Below, piece after piece: positions 31,587 to 39,772 of a stretch of DNA of 42,257 nt. Source of the DNA: Rhodobacter sp. (GTDB lineage: Bacteria > Pseudomonadota > Alphaproteobacteria > Rhodobacterales > Rhodobacteraceae). The notes beneath the pieces are model-generated. The model saw only the letters and a list, made by a program, of their open reading frames with translations, did no database searches and was not told where the DNA came from. The stretch lies in assembly GCA_016704435.1 (NCBI GenBank), contig JADJAB010000023.1:1-42257 (forward strand). The letters are read 5' to 3'. How positions within the stretch are numbered: position 1 is the stretch's first letter; the number at the start of each line of letters is the position of its first letter. Made by a program: the position numbers and the translations under genes.

Positions 31587-32906
31587 TTACACAGCCGTAA
31601 TCTGGGCGTGGATCGCCTCGGCGGCATCGCGGCCCTGGGCGACGGCGGTCACGGTCAGGTCCTCGCCGCCCGCAGCGCAGTCGCCGCCGGCCCATACTCT
31701 GGCCGGGGTCGCGGCGATCTTGCCGCCGTCGACGCGGGCGCCCTGCGGCGCGGCGGCGAGGGTCTGGCCGATGGCCTTGAACACCTGGTCGGCCTTCAGC
31801 GTGAAGGTTTCCGGCAGCAGTTTCAGCCCGCCCGGCCCGTCCTCGGTATAGGCGAATTCCACTGCCTCAACCCGACCGTTGCCGATCACCCGCACCGGGG
31901 CCGCGTTGTGCAGGATGCGGACCCCGGCCTGTGCAGCGTGGTCCTGTTCATGCCCCGAGGCGGCCATCTTCTGCTGCCCGCGGCGATAGACGATGGTGAC
32001 GTTCTGCGCGCCCAGCAGCTTGGACTGCACCGCGGCATCCACCGCCGTCATGCCGCCGCCGATCACCACCACGTCGCGGCCCACCGGCAGCCGGGTCAGG
32101 TCGGTCGCCTGCCGCAAGTCGGCGATGAAATCGACGGCATCGCGCACGCCCTCGATCTCTTCGCCCGGCGCGCGCAGCGCGTTGACGCCCTGCAACCCGA
32201 TCCCCAGGAACACCGCATCAAAATCGGCGCGAAGCTGGTCAAGCGTGACATCGCGGCCCATCTCGACCCCGGTCTTCATCGTGATGCCGCCGATCTGCAG
32301 CAGCCAGTCCACCTCGCGCGCGGCAAAGCCGCCGGCGGCCTTGTAGCTGGCGATGCCGTATTCGTTCAGGCCGCCCGCCTTGGCGCGTTTCTCGAACACC
32401 GTCACCGCATGGCCCTTCAACGCCAGCCGGTGCGCGCAGGCCAGACCGGCCGGCCCCGCCCCCACCACCGCCACCCGCTTGCCGGTGGCGGCAGCGCGCG
32501 TGTAGGGATGCGCGCCCTCGACCATCGCCATATCGGTGGCAAAGCGCTGCAAGCGGCCGATCTCGACCGGCTTGCCCTCGGCGGCCTCGCGCACGCAGGC
32601 CTCTTCGCACAGCGTCTCGGTCGGGCAGACGCGGGCACAGATGCCGCCCAGGATGTTCTGGTCCCAGATCGTCCTGGCCGCTGCCTCGGGCGTGCCGGTG
32701 GCGATCTGGCGGATGAAGAGCGGAATGTCGATTCCGGTCGGGCAGGCCGTGATGCAGGGCGCGTCATGGCAGAAATAGCAGCGGTCTGCGGCCACTCGCG
32801 CCTCATGCCCATCCAGCGCCGGGCTATGGTCGGCAAAGTTGCGGGCGATGGTGTCGGGGGCAAGACGCCCCGGCACGATGCCGGGCGTCAGCGGGCTGTT
32901 CGGCAT
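31587..32906 (-). CDS. preT: NAD-dependent dihydropyrimidine dehydrogenase subunit PreT, 439 aa
   Basis: Electron-input subunit (FAD, NAD(P)H, Fe-S) of the dihydropyrimidine dehydrogenase, like GltD. N-terminal cysteine clusters RCYFCHDAPCITACPTGIDI and GGICARVCPTETLCEEACV hold the Fe-S centres. FAD-binding GKRVAVVGAGPAGLACAHRL; NAD(P)-binding GRDVVVIGGGMTAVDAAVQS; C-terminal VWAGGDCAAGGEDLTVTAVA. GGGGAGGGG precedes the ATG. First gene of the preT-dedA-preA unit. A RutR-box-like palindrome lies about 70 bp upstream. Confidence 0.92.
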   Translation of the reverse strand: MPNSPLTPGIVPGRLAPDTIARNFADHSPALDGHEARVAADRCYFCHDAPCITACPTGIDIPLFIRQIATGTPEAAARTIWDQNILGGICARVCPTETLCEEACVREAAEGKPVEIGRLQRFATDMAMVEGAHPYTRAAATGKRVAVVGAGPAGLACAHRLALKGHAVTVFEKRAKAGGLNEYGIASYKAAGGFAAREVDWLLQIGGITMKTGVEMGRDVTLDQLRADFDAVFLGIGLQGVNALRAPGEEIEGVRDAVDFIADLRQATDLTRLPVGRDVVVIGGGMTAVDAAVQSKLLGAQNVTIVYRRGQQKMAASGHEQDHAAQAGVRILHNAAPVRVIGNGRVEAVEFAYTEDGPGGLKLLPETFTLKADQVFKAIGQTLAAAPQGARVDGGKIAATPARVWAGGDCAAGGEDLTVTAVAQGRDAAEAIHAQITAV

Positions 32907-32975
32907 TGGCGGTCCCCTCCCCGGGGTTTGCGTTGACGGGTCTGTTTACGTCGAATCGTCTCACAGGTATGAAAT

Positions 32976-32991
32976 TTTATCAAATGGTAAA
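32976..32991. promoter_or_regulatory. RutR-box-like palindrome upstream of preT
   Basis: TTTATCAAATGGTAAA is a palindrome TTTANCANNTGNTAAA in an AT-rich stretch of the preT/accB intergenic region. It matches the E. coli RutR consensus at 11 of 14 fixed positions and lies about as far from preT (69 bp) as the other box from hyuC (58 bp). Confidence 0.55.
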
Positions 32992-33131
32992 TTTTCTCCA
33001 GGGCAGATTTTCTTGCGCTTCCACACGCGCTCGCGGCGAAGCCCCCCGATTGGACGCTTTTCACCCTTCGCGCGCTGCCCTATAAGCAATCAGCCCCGCA
33101 AGAGCGGCAGAAGAACCCACCAGAGGACGGC

Positions 33132-33620
33132 ATGAGCAAACATTCCCCCGACGCGGACGTCGCCTTCATCTCGGCCCTGGCCGAGCTTCTGAACAAGAAC
33201 GAGCTGACCGAGCTTTCGGTAAAGCGCGAATATGCCGAGGATGACAGCCTTGAAGTCCGCGTGGTGAAACAGGCCACCGTGATCCATGCCGCACCGGTCT
33301 ATGCCCCCGCCCCGGCAATCCATGCGCCTGCCCCGGCCGTTGCCGCCCCAGCCGCGGCCGCAGCCCAGGAAGACCCCAGCCAGCATCCCGGCGCCGTCAC
33401 CTCGCCCATGGTCGGCACAGCCTATCTGTCGGCCGAACCCGGTGCGACGCCCTTTGTCGCGCTGGGAGCCGTGGTCAGCGAAGGCGACACCGTGCTGATC
33501 ATCGAGGCGATGAAGACGATGAACCACATCCCGGCGCCGCGATCCGGCACGGTCAAGCGCATCCTGGTCGATGACGGCACGCCCGTGGAATACGGCGCGC
33601 CCTTGATGATAATCGAATAA
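33132..33620 (+). CDS. accB: Acetyl-CoA carboxylase biotin carboxyl carrier protein, 162 aa
   Basis: Carries biotin between the carboxylase (AccC) and the transferase in fatty-acid synthesis. N-terminal helical domain (MSKHSPDADVAFISALAELL), then an Ala/Pro linker (about 55-80), then the biotinyl domain with VTSPMVGTAYLSAEPGATPF and the biotinylation motif IIEAMKTMNHI (Lys in EAMKTM). Length normal. AGAGGA precedes the ATG. Starts 10 bp before accC, in the same operon. Confidence 0.95.
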   Translation: MSKHSPDADVAFISALAELLNKNELTELSVKREYAEDDSLEVRVVKQATVIHAAPVYAPAPAIHAPAPAVAAPAAAAAQEDPSQHPGAVTSPMVGTAYLSAEPGATPFVALGAVVSEGDTVLIIEAMKTMNHIPAPRSGTVKRILVDDGTPVEYGAPLMIIE

Positions 33621-33630
33621 GGGACCGGGA

Positions 33631-34977
33631 ATGTTCGAGAAAATCCTGATCGCCAACCGAGGGGAAATCGCGCTGCGGGTGATCCGCGCCGCCCGCGAAA
33701 TGGGGATCAAGTCGGTCGCCGTGCATTCCACGGCCGACACCGATGCGATGCATGTGCGGATGGCCGACGAATCCGTCTGCATCGGCCCGGCCCCCAGTTC
33801 GGAAAGCTATCTGTCGAAGGCCGCGATCATCTCGGCCTGCGAGATCACCGGCGCACAGGCGGTGCATCCGGGCTATGGTTTCCTGTCGGAAAACGCCGCT
33901 TTCGCCCAGGCGCTGGAAGACCACGGCATCACCTTCATCGGCCCCTCGGCCGAGCATATTCGCATCATGGGCGACAAGATCACCGCCAAGGAAACCGCGA
34001 AAACCCTGGGAATTCCGGTGGTTCCGGGGTCCGACGGCGGGGTGCCGGATTACGAGACGGCGGTGGGCGTGGCGGCCGGTATCGGCTATCCGGTGATCAT
34101 CAAGGCCACGGCAGGCGGCGGCGGCCGCGGCATGAAGGTGGCCAAGACGCCGGCAGAGCTGGAGATCGCCTTCCGCACCGCCCGGACCGAGGCCAAGGCC
34201 GCCTTCGGCAATGACGAGGTCTATATCGAGAAATACCTGCAACGCCCGCGCCATATCGAGATCCAGGTGTTCGGCGACGGCAAGGGCAAGGCGGTGCATC
34301 TGGGCGAACGCGACTGCTCGCTTCAGCGCCGCCACCAGAAGGTCTTCGAAGAGGCCCCCGGCCCGGTGATCACGCCGAAGATGCGCTCCGAGATCGGCAT
34401 GATCTGCGCCGATGCAATGGCCAAGATCAGCTACATCGGCGCCGGCACGGTCGAATTCCTCTACGAGGACGGCAAGTTCTATTTCATCGAGATGAACACA
34501 AGGCTGCAGGTCGAGCATCCGGTGACCGAGGCGATTTTCGGCGTCGACCTCGTGCGCGAGCAGATCCGCGTCGCCAGCGGCATGCCGATGAGCTTTGGCC
34601 AGGACGAGCTGGAGGTCTACGGCCACGCAATCGAGGTGCGGATCAACGCCGAGAAACTGCCGAACTTCGCGCCCTGCCCCGGCAAGGTCACCCAGTATCA
34701 CGCGCCGGGGGGCCTGGGCGTGCGGATGGATTCCGCACTTTACGACGGCTACCGCATCCCGCCTTACTACGATTCGCTGATCGGCAAGCTGATCGTGCAT
34801 GGCCGCGACCGCCCCGAGGCGCTGGCCCGGCTGAACCGCGCGCTGGCCGAGTTGATCGTCGATGGCGTCGACACCACGATCCCGCTGTTCCGCGCCCTTC
34901 TGGCCGAGCCGGACATCCAGGCCGGCGAATACTCGATCCATTGGCTGGAAAAGTGGCTGGCGGCGCAGTTCGGCTAA
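33631..34977 (+). CDS. accC: Acetyl-CoA carboxylase biotin carboxylase subunit, 448 aa
   Basis: ATP-dependent carboxylation of biotin on AccB. Starts MFEKILIANRGEIALRVIRA; ATP-grasp glycine loop KATAGGGGRGMKVAKTPAEL; biotin/bicarbonate residues in RDCSLQRRHQKVFEEAPGPV; YFIEMNTRLQVEHPVTEAIF with the conserved metal-binding Glu and Asn and the RLQVEH motif. Full length and intact. Confidence 0.96.
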   Translation: MFEKILIANRGEIALRVIRAAREMGIKSVAVHSTADTDAMHVRMADESVCIGPAPSSESYLSKAAIISACEITGAQAVHPGYGFLSENAAFAQALEDHGITFIGPSAEHIRIMGDKITAKETAKTLGIPVVPGSDGGVPDYETAVGVAAGIGYPVIIKATAGGGGRGMKVAKTPAELEIAFRTARTEAKAAFGNDEVYIEKYLQRPRHIEIQVFGDGKGKAVHLGERDCSLQRRHQKVFEEAPGPVITPKMRSEIGMICADAMAKISYIGAGTVEFLYEDGKFYFIEMNTRLQVEHPVTEAIFGVDLVREQIRVASGMPMSFGQDELEVYGHAIEVRINAEKLPNFAPCPGKVTQYHAPGGLGVRMDSALYDGYRIPPYYDSLIGKLIVHGRDRPEALARLNRALAELIVDGVDTTIPLFRALLAEPDIQAGEYSIHWLEKWLAAQFG

Positions 34978-35059
34978 TCCTGTCGCGGCGCAGGTCGGGT
35001 CCGCACCGCGACAGATCTTTCCGAAAGGATTTGCCGAAGCCCTTCGAGGGATATTGCCG

Positions 35060-35701
35060 GTGACTGGGGCGCTGGACCCCGAAATCCTGCTGCGCGCCTA
35101 TGCGATGGGCATATTCCCGATGGCCGAGGCGCGCGACGATGCCAAGGTCCATTGGGTGGACCCGCGCCGCCGGGGCATCCTTCCCTTGCAGGGTTTTCAC
35201 ATTTCCCGCAGCCTGGCCCGGTTGATCAGGCGCGAAACATACACCGTGCGCGCGGATTCTGCCTTCCAGTCCGTTGTCGACGCCTGCGCCGACCGCGACG
35301 AGACCTGGATCAACTCCGGCATCCGCAGCGCCTATCTTGCGCTGCACGCGACGGGCCATGCGCACAGCCTGGAGGTCTGGTCCGACGGCCGATTGGCGGG
35401 CGGCGTCTATGGCGTGGCGCTGGGGGCTGCATTCTTTGGCGAATCGATGTTCTCGGCCCGGACCGGCGGGTCGAAGATCGCACTGGCATATCTGGTGCAT
35501 CGCCTGCGCGCGGGCGGCTTCGTGCTCTTCGACACCCAGTTCCTGACAGCGCATCTGGCCAGCCTCGGCGCGGTCGAGATCAGCCGCGCCGACTATCACC
35601 GCCGCCTTGCGCAGGCGGTCGCCCAGCCTGCACGGTTCGATCCGCCCGGCTATTCGCCCTCGCCCTCTTCGGTGCTTTCGGCGGCCGCGGGCGGCTCATA
35701 G
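35060..35701 (+). CDS. aat: Leucyl/phenylalanyl-tRNA--protein transferase, 213 aa
   Basis: Adds Leu or Phe from tRNA to proteins with N-terminal Arg or Lys (N-end rule, ClpS/ClpA pathway). Family motifs: YAMGIFPMAEARDD, WINSGIRSAYLALHATGHAH, SLEVW, GGVYGVALGAAFFGESMFS, and FVLFDTQFLTAHLASLGAVE. The GTG start at 35060 has GAGGG at about 9 bases; longer readings overlap accC. The last 52 bp overlap the oppositely directed DUF2155 gene, an unusually long convergent overlap. Downstream of accC. Confidence 0.92.
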   Translation: MTGALDPEILLRAYAMGIFPMAEARDDAKVHWVDPRRRGILPLQGFHISRSLARLIRRETYTVRADSAFQSVVDACADRDETWINSGIRSAYLALHATGHAHSLEVWSDGRLAGGVYGVALGAAFFGESMFSARTGGSKIALAYLVHRLRAGGFVLFDTQFLTAHLASLGAVEISRADYHRRLAQAVAQPARFDPPGYSPSPSSVLSAAAGGS

Positions 35702-36060
35702 CCCGGCACCACGCAGGCCAGAACCCAGACATCATAGCGCGGATGATCCAGCCCCGACAAAGCCGGGCTGGAGGCCAGCATCCAGCCGGTAAACACCGGT
35801 TCGGTACGGGTGGAATCCATCACCGTCAGATGCGCTTGCGCCTCTGACGCCGGGTTGTCGGCCGGATAGCGGCAGGCATCCAACTGGATCGTCAGCCGCC
35901 CGTTCGAGGCCGATTGCCCGCGCGCCAGTTCCATATTGCCGGTCTCACCGGTCAGCTTGTCCAGCCAGCGCAGGACGCCCGCCTCGGCATCGGCAAACTC
36001 CTGCGCCCCAGCCGGCACGGCGGCCAGCGCAAGCACCAGCAAAAGGCCCGGCCGCATCAT
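35650..36060 (-). CDS. DUF2155 domain periplasmic protein, 136 aa
   Basis: Signal peptide 1-19 (MMRPGLLLVLALAAVPAGAQ). The DUF2155 body is recognisable by DAEAGVLRWLDKLTGETGNM, LDACRYPADNPASEAQAHLT, then FTGWMLASSPALSGLDHPRY and DVWVLAC. The C-terminal tail is acidic (ESTEEGEGE) and encoded in the region shared with aat. Its ATG overlaps the mlaD stop (ATGA). The NDUFA12-mlaD-DUF2155 order is common in this family of bacteria and suggests an envelope role. Function not known. Confidence 0.88.
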   Translation of the reverse strand: MMRPGLLLVLALAAVPAGAQEFADAEAGVLRWLDKLTGETGNMELARGQSASNGRLTIQLDACRYPADNPASEAQAHLTVMDSTRTEPVFTGWMLASSPALSGLDHPRYDVWVLACVVPGYEPPAAAESTEEGEGE

Positions 36061-36525
36061 TCCGTCGCCTCCGGCGGGGTATCCCCCTGCCCGCCCACGA
36101 ACTTCAGCAGCAAGGATACCAGCGAAACCGACCCTTGAGTGTCTTCGATCTCGCCGCCCGGCTCCAGATCCTCAAGCGCGCCGCCCGGCACGATCTCGAC
36201 GAAATTACCGCCCAGCAACCCTTCGGAAGAGATCAGGATCGCGCTGTCGACCGGCAGCCTGATGTCCTGGCGGATGTCGATGACCGCATCGGCCATGAAG
36301 GTTTCCGGGTTCAGCGTCAACGCCGTGATGGTGCCCACCTTCAACCCGGCCAGCCGGACATCCGACCCCGCCGAGATGCCATCCACCGCGCGGAAGCTGG
36401 CGATCAGCGGATAGCTGGCCCCGCCCCCGCTGTCAGCCCGGCACCTCGGGCGGCATAAAGGCAAAGGCCGCCGCAACGGCCAGAACGGCCGCTCCGGCGG
36501 CGATCTCTGCGCGGGTTCCAGCCAT
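36057..36525 (-). pseudogene. mlaD: MlaD family lipid-transport protein, one frameshift, about 156 aa if repaired
   Basis: Inner-membrane-anchored MCE-domain protein that carries phospholipids between membranes with MlaFEB. Membrane anchor from ATG 36525: MAGTRAEIAAGAAVLAVAAA. The MCE domain reads YPLIASFRAVDGISAGSDVR, LAGLKVGTITAL, then GLLGGNFVEIVPGG. The anchor frame stops at PEVPG; one missing G in the run at 36437-36439 restores PGADSGGGASYPL. Starts with a 1-base overlap (TGATG) with the NDUFA12 gene. Probably an error in an intact gene. Confidence 0.85.
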
Positions 36526-36899
36526 CACTCCGGCTGCCATGCCTCGTAATCCTGCCGGGCGACTGGCTGCGACCGGCGGATCGATCCGGCCGGAGCATAG
36601 GCCATTTCGGAGCCGGAAAGATTCTCGGAATGCGGCTTTTCCCAGGACTTGTGGGCCAGTGGCGCCTTGGTCGGCGGCTGGTCCCATGTGAAATGCAGCC
36701 AGCCGTGCCAGTCGGGCGGCACGCGGGAAGCCTCCATCTCGCCCTTGTAGATCACCCAGCGGCGCTTGGCGTCGCGGGTCTGGTAATACACGTTGCCCTG
36801 ATCGTCCTCACCCACCTTCACGCCCTTGCGGGCGGTGAAGATCTGGGTGCCGATGGTCTGGCTGTTCCACCAGGTAAGCAGGCGTTTGAGGAAGTACAT
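36525..36899 (-). CDS. NDUFA12-type NADH:ubiquinone oxidoreductase accessory subunit, 124 aa
   Basis: Alphaproteobacterial homologue of mitochondrial complex I subunit NDUFA12 (B17.2). Family segments: KRLLTWWNSQTIGTQIFTAR, KGVKVGEDDQGNVYYQTRDA, RRWVIYKGEMEASRVPPDWH and GWLHFTWDQPP. It binds the peripheral arm of complex I. Not next to the main nuo operon, as is usual. First gene of the unit leading into mlaD and DUF2155. Confidence 0.92.
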   Translation of the reverse strand: MYFLKRLLTWWNSQTIGTQIFTARKGVKVGEDDQGNVYYQTRDAKRRWVIYKGEMEASRVPPDWHGWLHFTWDQPPTKAPLAHKSWEKPHSENLSGSEMAYAPAGSIRRSQPVARQDYEAWQPE

Positions 36900-37004
36900 G
36901 GGACAGGTCTCCGTTCCGTTGCCCTGATATGGCCGATTGCGCGGCGAAGGTCCAGTGGCGCGTAACGGCAGCAGCAGCCGACCGACGCCCGGCCTCCAGC
37001 GTCC

Positions 37005-37163
37005 TTGGGGCGCTGCCCCAAACCCCGGAATATTTGTGCCAAGATGAAGCAGAACATGATGTCCGGCTTCATCTCGGCGAAAATACTCCCGCGCAGAGCG
37101 CCAGCCCGAGCCGGTTGCGCCTGAAAGGCGCAGAGGCGAGAAAAGGGCTTGCGGCGCAGCCGC
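37005..37163. repeat. Intergenic palindrome array (REP-like)
   Basis: No gene in 36900-37183. Four palindromes lie close together: TTGGGGC-GCT-GCCCCAA (37005-37021); a large imperfect inverted repeat between about 37024-37049 (CCGGAATATTTGTGCC then AAGATGAAGC) and about 37065-37090 (mirror copy), about 21 of 25 matching; TGCGCCT-GAA-AGGCGCA (37116-37132); GCGGC-GCA-GCCGC (37151-37163). The GCTGCCCC...CCGGAATATTT type resembles intergenic repeats frequent in Rhodobacteraceae (from memory). May act as terminator between ridA and the mla unit. Confidence 0.6.
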
Positions 37164-37183
37164 GCAATTTCAAAACCGCCGTT

Positions 37184-37567
37184 TCAGCCCGGAACTCGCG
37201 CAGTGACCTCGATCTCGATCCTGTGGCGGGGGTCGATCAGGCCGGCCTCGATCATCGTGGCCGCCGGCGGGTTGGCGCCGAAGGTGGCGGAGAGCAGCGG
37301 CCAGCAAGGTTCGAAATCTGCGGCCTCCGGCAAGATGTAATGGACGCGCACCACATCGGCAAAGCCGGCGCCGGCGGTTTCCAGCGCCGCGCCGATGATC
37401 CGCAGTGCCAGCGCGCACTGGTCGGTGACGCTGTCGGGGATGGTGCCGGTGGCATGGTCGGTGCCCGTGGTCCCCGAGACGAAGATCCATCCGTCCGCGA
37501 CGACGGCGCGGGCATAGCCGATCTTCGGCTCCCAGGTCGACCCGGTGGTGATGCGGCGTATGGTCAT
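37184..37567 (-). CDS. RidA family (Rid/YjgF) protein, 127 aa
   Basis: Reactive-intermediate deaminase family: hydrolyses enamine/imine intermediates in amino-acid metabolism. Starts MTIRRITTGSTWEPKIGYAR; AVVADGWIFVSGTTGTDHAT; the C-terminal strand ends RIEIEVTARVPG. The catalytic Arg and Glu of classical RidA (R-x-C...E) are not clear: the position reads AGLIDPRHRIEIEVTA, with Arg present but no Cys. It may belong to a non-deaminase Rid subgroup. Stand-alone, 79 bp after clpX. Confidence 0.85.
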   Translation of the reverse strand: MTIRRITTGSTWEPKIGYARAVVADGWIFVSGTTGTDHATGTIPDSVTDQCALALRIIGAALETAGAGFADVVRVHYILPEAADFEPCWPLLSATFGANPPAATMIEAGLIDPRHRIEIEVTARVPG

Positions 37568-37597
37568 GCGGGCCTCCTCCTGCGGGTCAAAGCAGAA

Positions 37598-37618
37598 CGC
37601 CGCCCGGAAGGAGCGGCG
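37598..37618 (-). terminator. Hairpin after clpX
   Basis: CGCCGC (37598-37603) and GCGGCG (37613-37618) pair across a 9-base loop; on the minus strand TTCTGCTTT follows. Likely clpX terminator. Confidence 0.5.
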
Positions 37619-37646
37619 CTTCCGGTTGCCTTGGGCGTTGCGGGGA

Positions 37647-38912
37647 TCAGCCCGCCGCTGCCGGCTCTTTCTTCTTCGATTCGGTATGCACCAGCAGAGG
37701 CTTGGCGCCCTTGTCGACCGATTCCTCATTCACCACGACTTCAGAGACATCGCCCATGCCAGGCAGTTCGAACATGGTGTCGAGCAGGATGTCTTCCATG
37801 ATCGACCGCAGCCCCCGCGCCCCGGTCTTGCGCTTGATCGCGCGCTTGGCGATGGCGACCAGCGCATCAGGCGTGAAGGTCAGCTTGACGCTCTCGATCT
37901 CGAACAGCCGCTGGTATTGCTTGACCAGCGCGTTCTTCGGTTCGGTCAGGATGGTGACCAGCGCAGCCTCGTCCAGGTCTTCCAGCGTGGCCAGAACCGG
38001 CAGTCGGCCGACAAATTCCGGAATCAGCCCGAATTTCAGCAGATCCTCCGGCTCCAGCTCGCGGAACAACTCGCCCGCGCCGCGCGCATCAGGGTCCTTC
38101 ACGTCGGCCTTGAAGCCGATGCCGGAACCCCTGCCGCGCTGCGCGATGATCTTTTCCAGGCCCGAAAACGCGCCACCGCAGATGAACAGGATGTTGGTGG
38201 TGTCCACCTGCAGGAATTCCTGTTGCGGATGCTTGCGCCCGCCCTGCGGCGGCACCGAAGCCACGGTGCCTTCCATTATCTTCAACAGTGCCTGCTGCAC
38301 GCCCTCGCCGGAGACATCGCGGGTGATCGAGGGGTTGTCGGACTTGCGGGTGATCTTGTCGACCTCGTCGATATAGACGATGCCGCGCTGCGCCCGTTCG
38401 ACGTTGTATTCGGCGGCCTGCAACAGCTTGAGGATGATGTTCTCGACATCCTCGCCGACATAGCCCGCTTCGGTCAGCGTGGTGGCGTCAGCCATGGTGA
38501 AGGGCACATCCAGAATCCGCGCCAGAGTCTGCGCCAGCAGCGTCTTGCCGGTGCCGGTGGGGCCGATCAGGAGGATGTTGGACTTCGCCAGTTCCACTTC
38601 CTGTTTCGAGGAATGGTTGAGGCGCTTGTAGTGGTTGTGGACCGCGACCGAGAGCACGCGCTTGGCGTGGATCTGACCGATGACGTAATCATCAAGCACC
38701 TTGCAGATTTCGCGCGGGGTGGGCACGCCGTCGCTTGCCTTCAGACCCGAGGTCTTGGTCTCTTCGCGGATGATGTCCATGCACAGCTCGACGCATTCGT
38801 CGCAGATGAACACGGTCGGACCCGCGATCAGCTTCCTGACTTCGTGCTGGCTCTTGCCGCAGAACGAACAATAAAGCGTGTTCTTGCTGTCACCGCCGGA
38901 GTTCGTCGCCAT
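37647..38912 (-). CDS. clpX: ATP-dependent Clp protease ATP-binding subunit ClpX, 421 aa
   Basis: AAA+ unfoldase that feeds ClpP. N-terminal zinc domain (YCSFCGKSQHEVRKLIAGPT, FICDECVELC), Walker A LLIGPTGTGKTLLAQTL, pore loop TEAGYVGEDVE, Walker B GIVYIDEVDKITRK, ClpP-binding IGF-type loop region after QRGRGSGIGFKAD, and sensor 2 in KRKTGARGLRSIMEDI. Full length, intact. Follows clpP with a strong terminator between them, so separately initiated or attenuated. Confidence 0.97.
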   Translation of the reverse strand: MATNSGGDSKNTLYCSFCGKSQHEVRKLIAGPTVFICDECVELCMDIIREETKTSGLKASDGVPTPREICKVLDDYVIGQIHAKRVLSVAVHNHYKRLNHSSKQEVELAKSNILLIGPTGTGKTLLAQTLARILDVPFTMADATTLTEAGYVGEDVENIILKLLQAAEYNVERAQRGIVYIDEVDKITRKSDNPSITRDVSGEGVQQALLKIMEGTVASVPPQGGRKHPQQEFLQVDTTNILFICGGAFSGLEKIIAQRGRGSGIGFKADVKDPDARGAGELFRELEPEDLLKFGLIPEFVGRLPVLATLEDLDEAALVTILTEPKNALVKQYQRLFEIESVKLTFTPDALVAIAKRAIKRKTGARGLRSIMEDILLDTMFELPGMGDVSEVVVNEESVDKGAKPLLVHTESKKKEPAAAG

Positions 38913-38990
38913 CCGTTTCCCTTTGCCCTTCCCCCCTTTCCGGGGGCCGTGAGGGGAAGTCTAGGCCAAGGCCAGACCCTCCACAATCCG

Positions 38991-39022
38991 AAAACGCCCC
39001 CGGCGGCGGACCCCGCCGGAGG
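38991..39022 (-). terminator. Intrinsic terminator after clpP
   Basis: On the minus strand after the clpP stop: a GC-rich stem (CCTCCGGCGGGG / CCGCCGCCGGGGG, imperfect) followed by CGTTTT. Good stem and T-run, so clpP may largely end here and clpX have its own promoter in 38913-38990. Confidence 0.65.
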
Positions 39023-39030
39023 CACTTTCG

Positions 39031-39663
39031 TCACTTCGCCGTGTCGTCCATCTTGCCGCGATCGGCCAGAATCTCGTCGATCAGGCCCCAGGCCTTGGCA
39101 TCCTCGGCCGACATGAAATTGTCGCGCTCCAGCGCCGCTTCGACCGTCTCATATTCGTTGCCGGTGTGTTTCACATAGATCTCGTTCAGGCGCCGCTTCA
39201 GCTTTTGCGTCTCCTGCGCGTGGATCATGATGTCGGTGGCCTGACCCTGATAGCCGCCCGAGGGCTGGTGCACCATCACCCGGCTGTTGGGCAGGCTGAA
39301 CCGCATGCCCTTTTCGCCGGCCGTCAGCAAAAGCGAGCCCATCGAGGCGGCCTGGCCGATGACCAGGGTCGAGACCTTGGGCTTGATGTATTGCATCGTG
39401 TCGTAGATCGACAGGCCCGCCGTCACCACGCCGCCGGGGCTGTTGATGTACATGCTGATTTCCTTGGACGGGTTTTCCGCCTCAAGAAACAGCAGCTGCG
39501 CACAGATCAGGCTGGACATGCCGTCATGCACCGGGCCGGCCAGAAAGATGATCCGCTCCTTCAGCAGGCGAGAGAAGATATCGTAGGCGCGTTCGCCCCG
39601 GCTGGTCTGTTCAACGACCATCGGGACGAGAGTGTTCATGTAGGTGTCGATCGGATCACGCAT
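39031..39663 (-). CDS. clpP: ATP-dependent Clp protease proteolytic subunit ClpP, 210 aa
   Basis: Serine protease ring partner of ClpX/ClpA. Starts MRDPIDTYMNTLVPMVVEQT; nucleophile Ser in VIGQAASMGSLLL; catalytic His in SRVMVHQPSGG; oligomerisation segments GERAYDIFSRLLKERIIFLA and MYINSPGGVVTAG are typical. Full length with short propeptide. GATGAGG upstream of the ATG. Confidence 0.97.
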   Translation of the reverse strand: MRDPIDTYMNTLVPMVVEQTSRGERAYDIFSRLLKERIIFLAGPVHDGMSSLICAQLLFLEAENPSKEISMYINSPGGVVTAGLSIYDTMQYIKPKVSTLVIGQAASMGSLLLTAGEKGMRFSLPNSRVMVHQPSGGYQGQATDIMIHAQETQKLKRRLNEIYVKHTGNEYETVEAALERDNFMSAEDAKAWGLIDEILADRGKMDDTAK

Positions 39664-39772
39664 CAGGGGCCTGCCTCATCTTTCGCCGTCAGGGTTATCG
39701 CCTCGGAGTTTCCAGAGTCTTAGTGGCGCGTGACGGGGGCTGCAAGGGCAGGTCTGCCGGTGCCGGTCGGGC

